From positions 1 through 6,877 of the forward strand of contig QGVE01000136.1 in NCBI GenBank assembly GCA_003242675.1: a stretch of DNA of 6,877 nucleotides, read 5' to 3'. Below, in pieces: positions 4,190-6,877 of this stretch. The translations under genes and the position numbers were made by a program. The notes under the pieces are model-generated. The model had not been told where the DNA came from and ran no database searches. It saw only the letters and a list, made by a program, of their open reading frames with translations. Positions within the stretch are counted from its first letter, which is position 1. Every line of letters starts with the position of its first letter. This stretch comes from Bacillota bacterium (GTDB lineage: Bacteria; Bacillota_E; Symbiobacteriia; Symbiobacteriales; Symbiobacteriaceae).

Positions 4190-6877
4190 TTATTGGAGGA
4201 GGTTCTGCAGCCGCTGCCGCCAGGCCTCCACCTGATCGTCGTCCCCGTCCACCTCCGGCGGGCCGCTCTGCGACCGGGGCACGGCGATCCGCACGGTCTC
4301 GTCGAAGGGCCGGTAGCCGGGCAGGCGGGCCTGCACCCGCATCTCCAGCACCGCCTCCCATGGCGTCACCGGCACCGTCACCTGCCCCTGCCGGGTCTCG
4401 TACCGCTCGCCATTGACCGTGATCGCCCCGTCGACCCGGTCGCCCGTCTCGGCGTCCCGCACCTCCAGGGTCACCGTGCCGGGCCGGCCGATCGCCAGGT
4501 TCGAGACCAGCGGCTGGATGGAGAGCGCCGGCTCGCCCACCGAGACCTCGAGCGGGATCCAGGCGACGGACTGCCCCGTGTTCGTGTCGATCACCAGGAC
4601 GTGGCCGTGGTAGAGGCCGGGCTCCGCCGGCGCCGTGATCGTCACCGGCACCCGCCAGGTCGACCGCGGCTCCCGCCAGCGGATCTCCTCCGGCGCGGCC
4701 AGGTGGCCGCCGTCCAGGGCGACGGAGCGCCGGTAGTGGTAGCGGAAGTCCGCCGGCTTCTGGCCGTCGTAGACGATGTAGACCTGATACCGCCCCGCCG
4801 GCACGTTGAACAGCTCGATCCGCTCCCCGTTGGGGGTGCGGTCGCCGCCCCACCAGTAGGGCACCCAGCCGCGCACCGTCTCGAAGCGGTAGACCCAGAT
4901 CGTCGCCCGCTCCCCGCCGTCCCGGAAGCCGGTGATCTCCAGGAGCAGCGACCCGGCGGGGCTCGGCAGCTCGAAGGCGTCCACCAGGTTCAGGTCGGTC
5001 TTGATGTCCAGGTAGTGCGGCTGGTAGGCCTTCTGCAGCCCCACCGCCTTCACCTGGGCGCTGATGCCGTACCCCGGGTTGAAGACCGGCACCTCCACCG
5101 TCACCGTCTGCCCGGGCCGCACGCTCACCCGCTGCGGCGTGGCGAAGGGCGGGTTGCTCACCTGCAGGGCCAGGCTCAGCCGGGCCTCCGGGGCCGTGCC
5201 CGCGGGACCGGGCAGGGCGGTCACCACCACCTCCCAGGTGCCCGCCATGGGCGCCTGGACGTAGAACTCGGTGGAGATGCCCGCGCCCCCCTGGCCGATG
5301 ACCCCGGAGTCGAAGAGCAGGTCGCCGGAGGGGGTGAAGACCTGCACCTGGAAGCGGCCCTGCGCCAGCCCGTCCGCGCCCGGCCGCGACTCGGCGTGCA
5401 GAAAGAGGTGGCCCGCGCCTTCCGCGACCTCCACAAAGACGCGCTCATAGCGGGCCACGGGCAGGGCGTAGTCGGCGGCGTATCCGCCCCCCTCCAGCTC
5501 CACCGGGCGCACGTAGGTGACCGGCAGCCGCACGGCCGCGCCGCCGCCCTCCGGGACCAGCTCCACGTAGGCGGCGTGCACCCCCGGCTCCGACGGGGGA
5601 TCCAGGGTCAGGTCCAGCCGCCGCTCCACGGCAGGCGGCAGGGTGAGCGAGGCGAAGGGGGAGCGCACCCAGCCGGCCGAGGGGCGCACCGCGTAGCGCT
5701 CCACGGACGCCGACTGGTTCGTGAGGTACACGGCGGCGCCGCCCGGCCGGTACTCCCGGGCGAGCAGCCCCGCGCCGCTCCGCCCGGTGAGCGCCGGCAC
5801 CCGGGTGAGGGCGCGCAGCCGGGCCAGGGCCTCCGGGACGTTCAAGAGGCCGTAGCCCTGCTCGTGGAAGCCGTACCCCTCCAGGGCCCGGGCCCCCTGC
5901 TCCAGGGCCGCCCGCAGGGCCCGGTGATCCGTGCTCAGCCCCTCCCGGCGGGCCGCCTCCAGGAGCAGGGCGGCCGCCCCCGCCGCGTGGGGCGCGGCGA
6001 CGGAGGTGCCGACGACCGTGGTGTAGCCCGTGCTGTCCAGCCAGCGCGGGGAGGTGGTCGGGCTGCCGGCCGGGGCGATCAGGCCCGGCAGGTAGGCGCC
6101 GTCGGCCCGGGGGCCCATGCCCGAGCGCCACCAGACGCCCTCCGCGGGCACCGCGTAGCCGTAGTCCCGCTCCCACATCGCCGGCGAGAAGTAGCCGCCC
6201 ACCACCAGCGCCTCCCAGGGGCTGCCCACCGTGGGGCCGCTGGAGAGGCCCGGGCCGGTGTTGTCGGCCGCCAGGACGATCAGCACGTCGTATTCGGCCG
6301 CGATCTCGCTCAGCACGGCGCCGGCCGCCGAGTCGGGCCGGGCCGGCAGGCCGCCCAGGCTGATGTTGATCACGTCGGCCCCGTGCTCGGCCGCGTAGCG
6401 CACGGCCCGCTCCACCGCCGACCAGGTGCCGGTGTTGAGCGAGGTCACCACCTTCAGCGCCATCAGCCGGGCCCCGGGGGCCACGCCGGTCAGGCCGCTG
6501 CCGCTGGCCGCCAGCACGCCGGCCACCTGGGTGCCGTGGCCCAGGCTGTCGAAGCCGAAGCTGGCCCAGCGGCCCGCGGGGTCCAGCTCCGCCAGCACGA
6601 AGGCCAGCTGCCGCTGGGCGGCGTCGCCCGTGCGGAAGCGGCCGAGGCGCGCCACGTCCCCGCGCACGGTGAAGGGCTTAAGCGGCGTCTCGTCCGCGAA
6701 GCTGCCGTCGTTGTTGGTGTCCACGTAGACCAGGTCGTAGACGCCGGTCTTCTGCGAGTCCACCGCCAGCACTCCGAACTTGTCCAGCGGCAGGCCGTTG
6801 CGGTCCAGGTCGCGGCCGATGCGGCCCGGCACCCGGGCCTCACTCCAGTAGCCGAAGCGGGCGGCGCGACTCGCAGC
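4190..6877 (-). CDS. Subtilisin-family (S8) serine protease with long beta-sandwich C-terminus, 5' end beyond right edge
   Basis: The frame is open to the right edge, so the N-terminus (signal peptide, any propeptide, catalytic Asp) is missing; 895 residues are visible, numbered here from the edge. The catalytic His is H114 in GHGTQVAG, the oxyanion Asn is N206 in AADNTGPG, and the nucleophile is S292 in GTSVAAPHAAG. The His-Asn spacing of 92 is normal. No D-T-G motif precedes H114. Instead residues 23-63 hold Asp-rich loops (DLDRNG, then DTNNDGSFADE), typical of the insert between Asp and His in pyrolysin-like and tripeptidyl-peptidase-II-like subtilases and likely to bind calcium. After the catalytic domain (to about 355) come beta-rich modules. 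Two similar Fn3-like endings, SEPGVHAAYVELV (429-441) and AEPGLYHGHVLVI (751-763), flank a PPC-like region at about 460-570. A final carboxypeptidase-regulatory-like module and an acidic tail (DGDDD) close the protein. I see no LPXTG, SLH or membrane anchor, so it is probably secreted. Its role is likely protein degradation for nutrition. kal follows after 38 bases. Confidence 0.96.
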   Translation of the reverse strand, partial: AASRAARFGYWSEARVPGRIGRDLDRNGLPLDKFGVLAVDSQKTGVYDLVYVDTNNDGSFADETPLKPFTVRGDVARLGRFRTGDAAQRQLAFVLAELDPAGRWASFGFDSLGHGTQVAGVLAASGSGLTGVAPGARLMALKVVTSLNTGTWSAVERAVRYAAEHGADVINISLGGLPARPDSAAGAVLSEIAAEYDVLIVLAADNTGPGLSSGPTVGSPWEALVVGGYFSPAMWERDYGYAVPAEGVWWRSGMGPRADGAYLPGLIAPAGSPTTSPRWLDSTGYTTVVGTSVAAPHAAGAAALLLEAARREGLSTDHRALRAALEQGARALEGYGFHEQGYGLLNVPEALARLRALTRVPALTGRSGAGLLAREYRPGGAAVYLTNQSASVERYAVRPSAGWVRSPFASLTLPPAVERRLDLTLDPPSEPGVHAAYVELVPEGGGAAVRLPVTYVRPVELEGGGYAADYALPVARYERVFVEVAEGAGHLFLHAESRPGADGLAQGRFQVQVFTPSGDLLFDSGVIGQGGAGISTEFYVQAPMAGTWEVVVTALPGPAGTAPEARLSLALQVSNPPFATPQRVSVRPGQTVTVEVPVFNPGYGISAQVKAVGLQKAYQPHYLDIKTDLNLVDAFELPSPAGSLLLEITGFRDGGERATIWVYRFETVRGWVPYWWGGDRTPNGERIELFNVPAGRYQVYIVYDGQKPADFRYHYRRSVALDGGHLAAPEEIRWREPRSTWRVPVTITAPAEPGLYHGHVLVIDTNTGQSVAWIPLEVSVGEPALSIQPLVSNLAIGRPGTVTLEVRDAETGDRVDGAITVNGERYETRQGQVTVPVTPWEAVLEMRVQARLPGYRPFDETVRIAVPRSQSGPPEVDGDDDQVEAWRQRLQNLLQ

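Noticed and set aside
5445..6176. Minus-strand open frame of 243 codons
   Set aside because: It lies in another frame inside the protease gene and is Gly/Pro/Arg-rich, whereas the protease frame carries the catalytic Ser motif.

Overview
The window is a GC-rich segment (well over 65% GC by eye) in which every supported gene lies on the minus strand. Starts are mostly GTG with strong Shine-Dalgarno (SD) sequences. These traits, the Firmicutes-type tal-glpX pair and a kal-kce pair from lysine fermentation suggest a high-GC, amino-acid-fermenting Firmicute; Symbiobacterium or a close relative is my best guess, from pattern recognition only.

In transcription order, from right to left: (1) 6877-4190, a large subtilisin-family (S8) protease whose 5' end and catalytic Asp lie beyond the right edge, followed by a long beta-sandwich C-terminal half. 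(2) 4151-3732, kal, 3-aminobutyryl-CoA ammonia lyase. (3) 3727-2894, kce, 3-keto-5-aminohexanoate cleavage enzyme, four bases after kal. (4) 2849-2241, a Cys-rich zinc-ribbon protein of unknown function, then a clear intrinsic terminator at 2215-2192. (5) 2125-1475, tal, a short-type transaldolase with a plausible promoter just after the terminator. (6) 1419-448, glpX, class II fructose-1,6-bisphosphatase. (7) 384-1, the start of a single-pass membrane protein with an Ala/Pro/Gly-rich linker, cut by the left edge.

Two transcription units are likely. The first may run protease-kal-kce-zinc ribbon to the terminator. The second is tal-glpX, possibly with the membrane protein. Kce and Kal catalyse consecutive late steps of lysine fermentation: Kce turns 3-keto-5-aminohexanoate plus acetyl-CoA into acetoacetate and 3-aminobutyryl-CoA, and Kal removes ammonia to give crotonyl-CoA. 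The earlier enzymes (lysine 2,3-aminomutase, beta-lysine 5,6-aminomutase, the dehydrogenase Kdd) are not here. Tal and GlpX belong to the non-oxidative pentose phosphate pathway and gluconeogenesis.

I see no RNA gene, mobile element, CRISPR array or clearly new system. The points most worth a second look are the protease next to the lysine-fermentation pair, the isolation of kal-kce from the rest of its pathway, and the uncharacterised zinc-ribbon protein.
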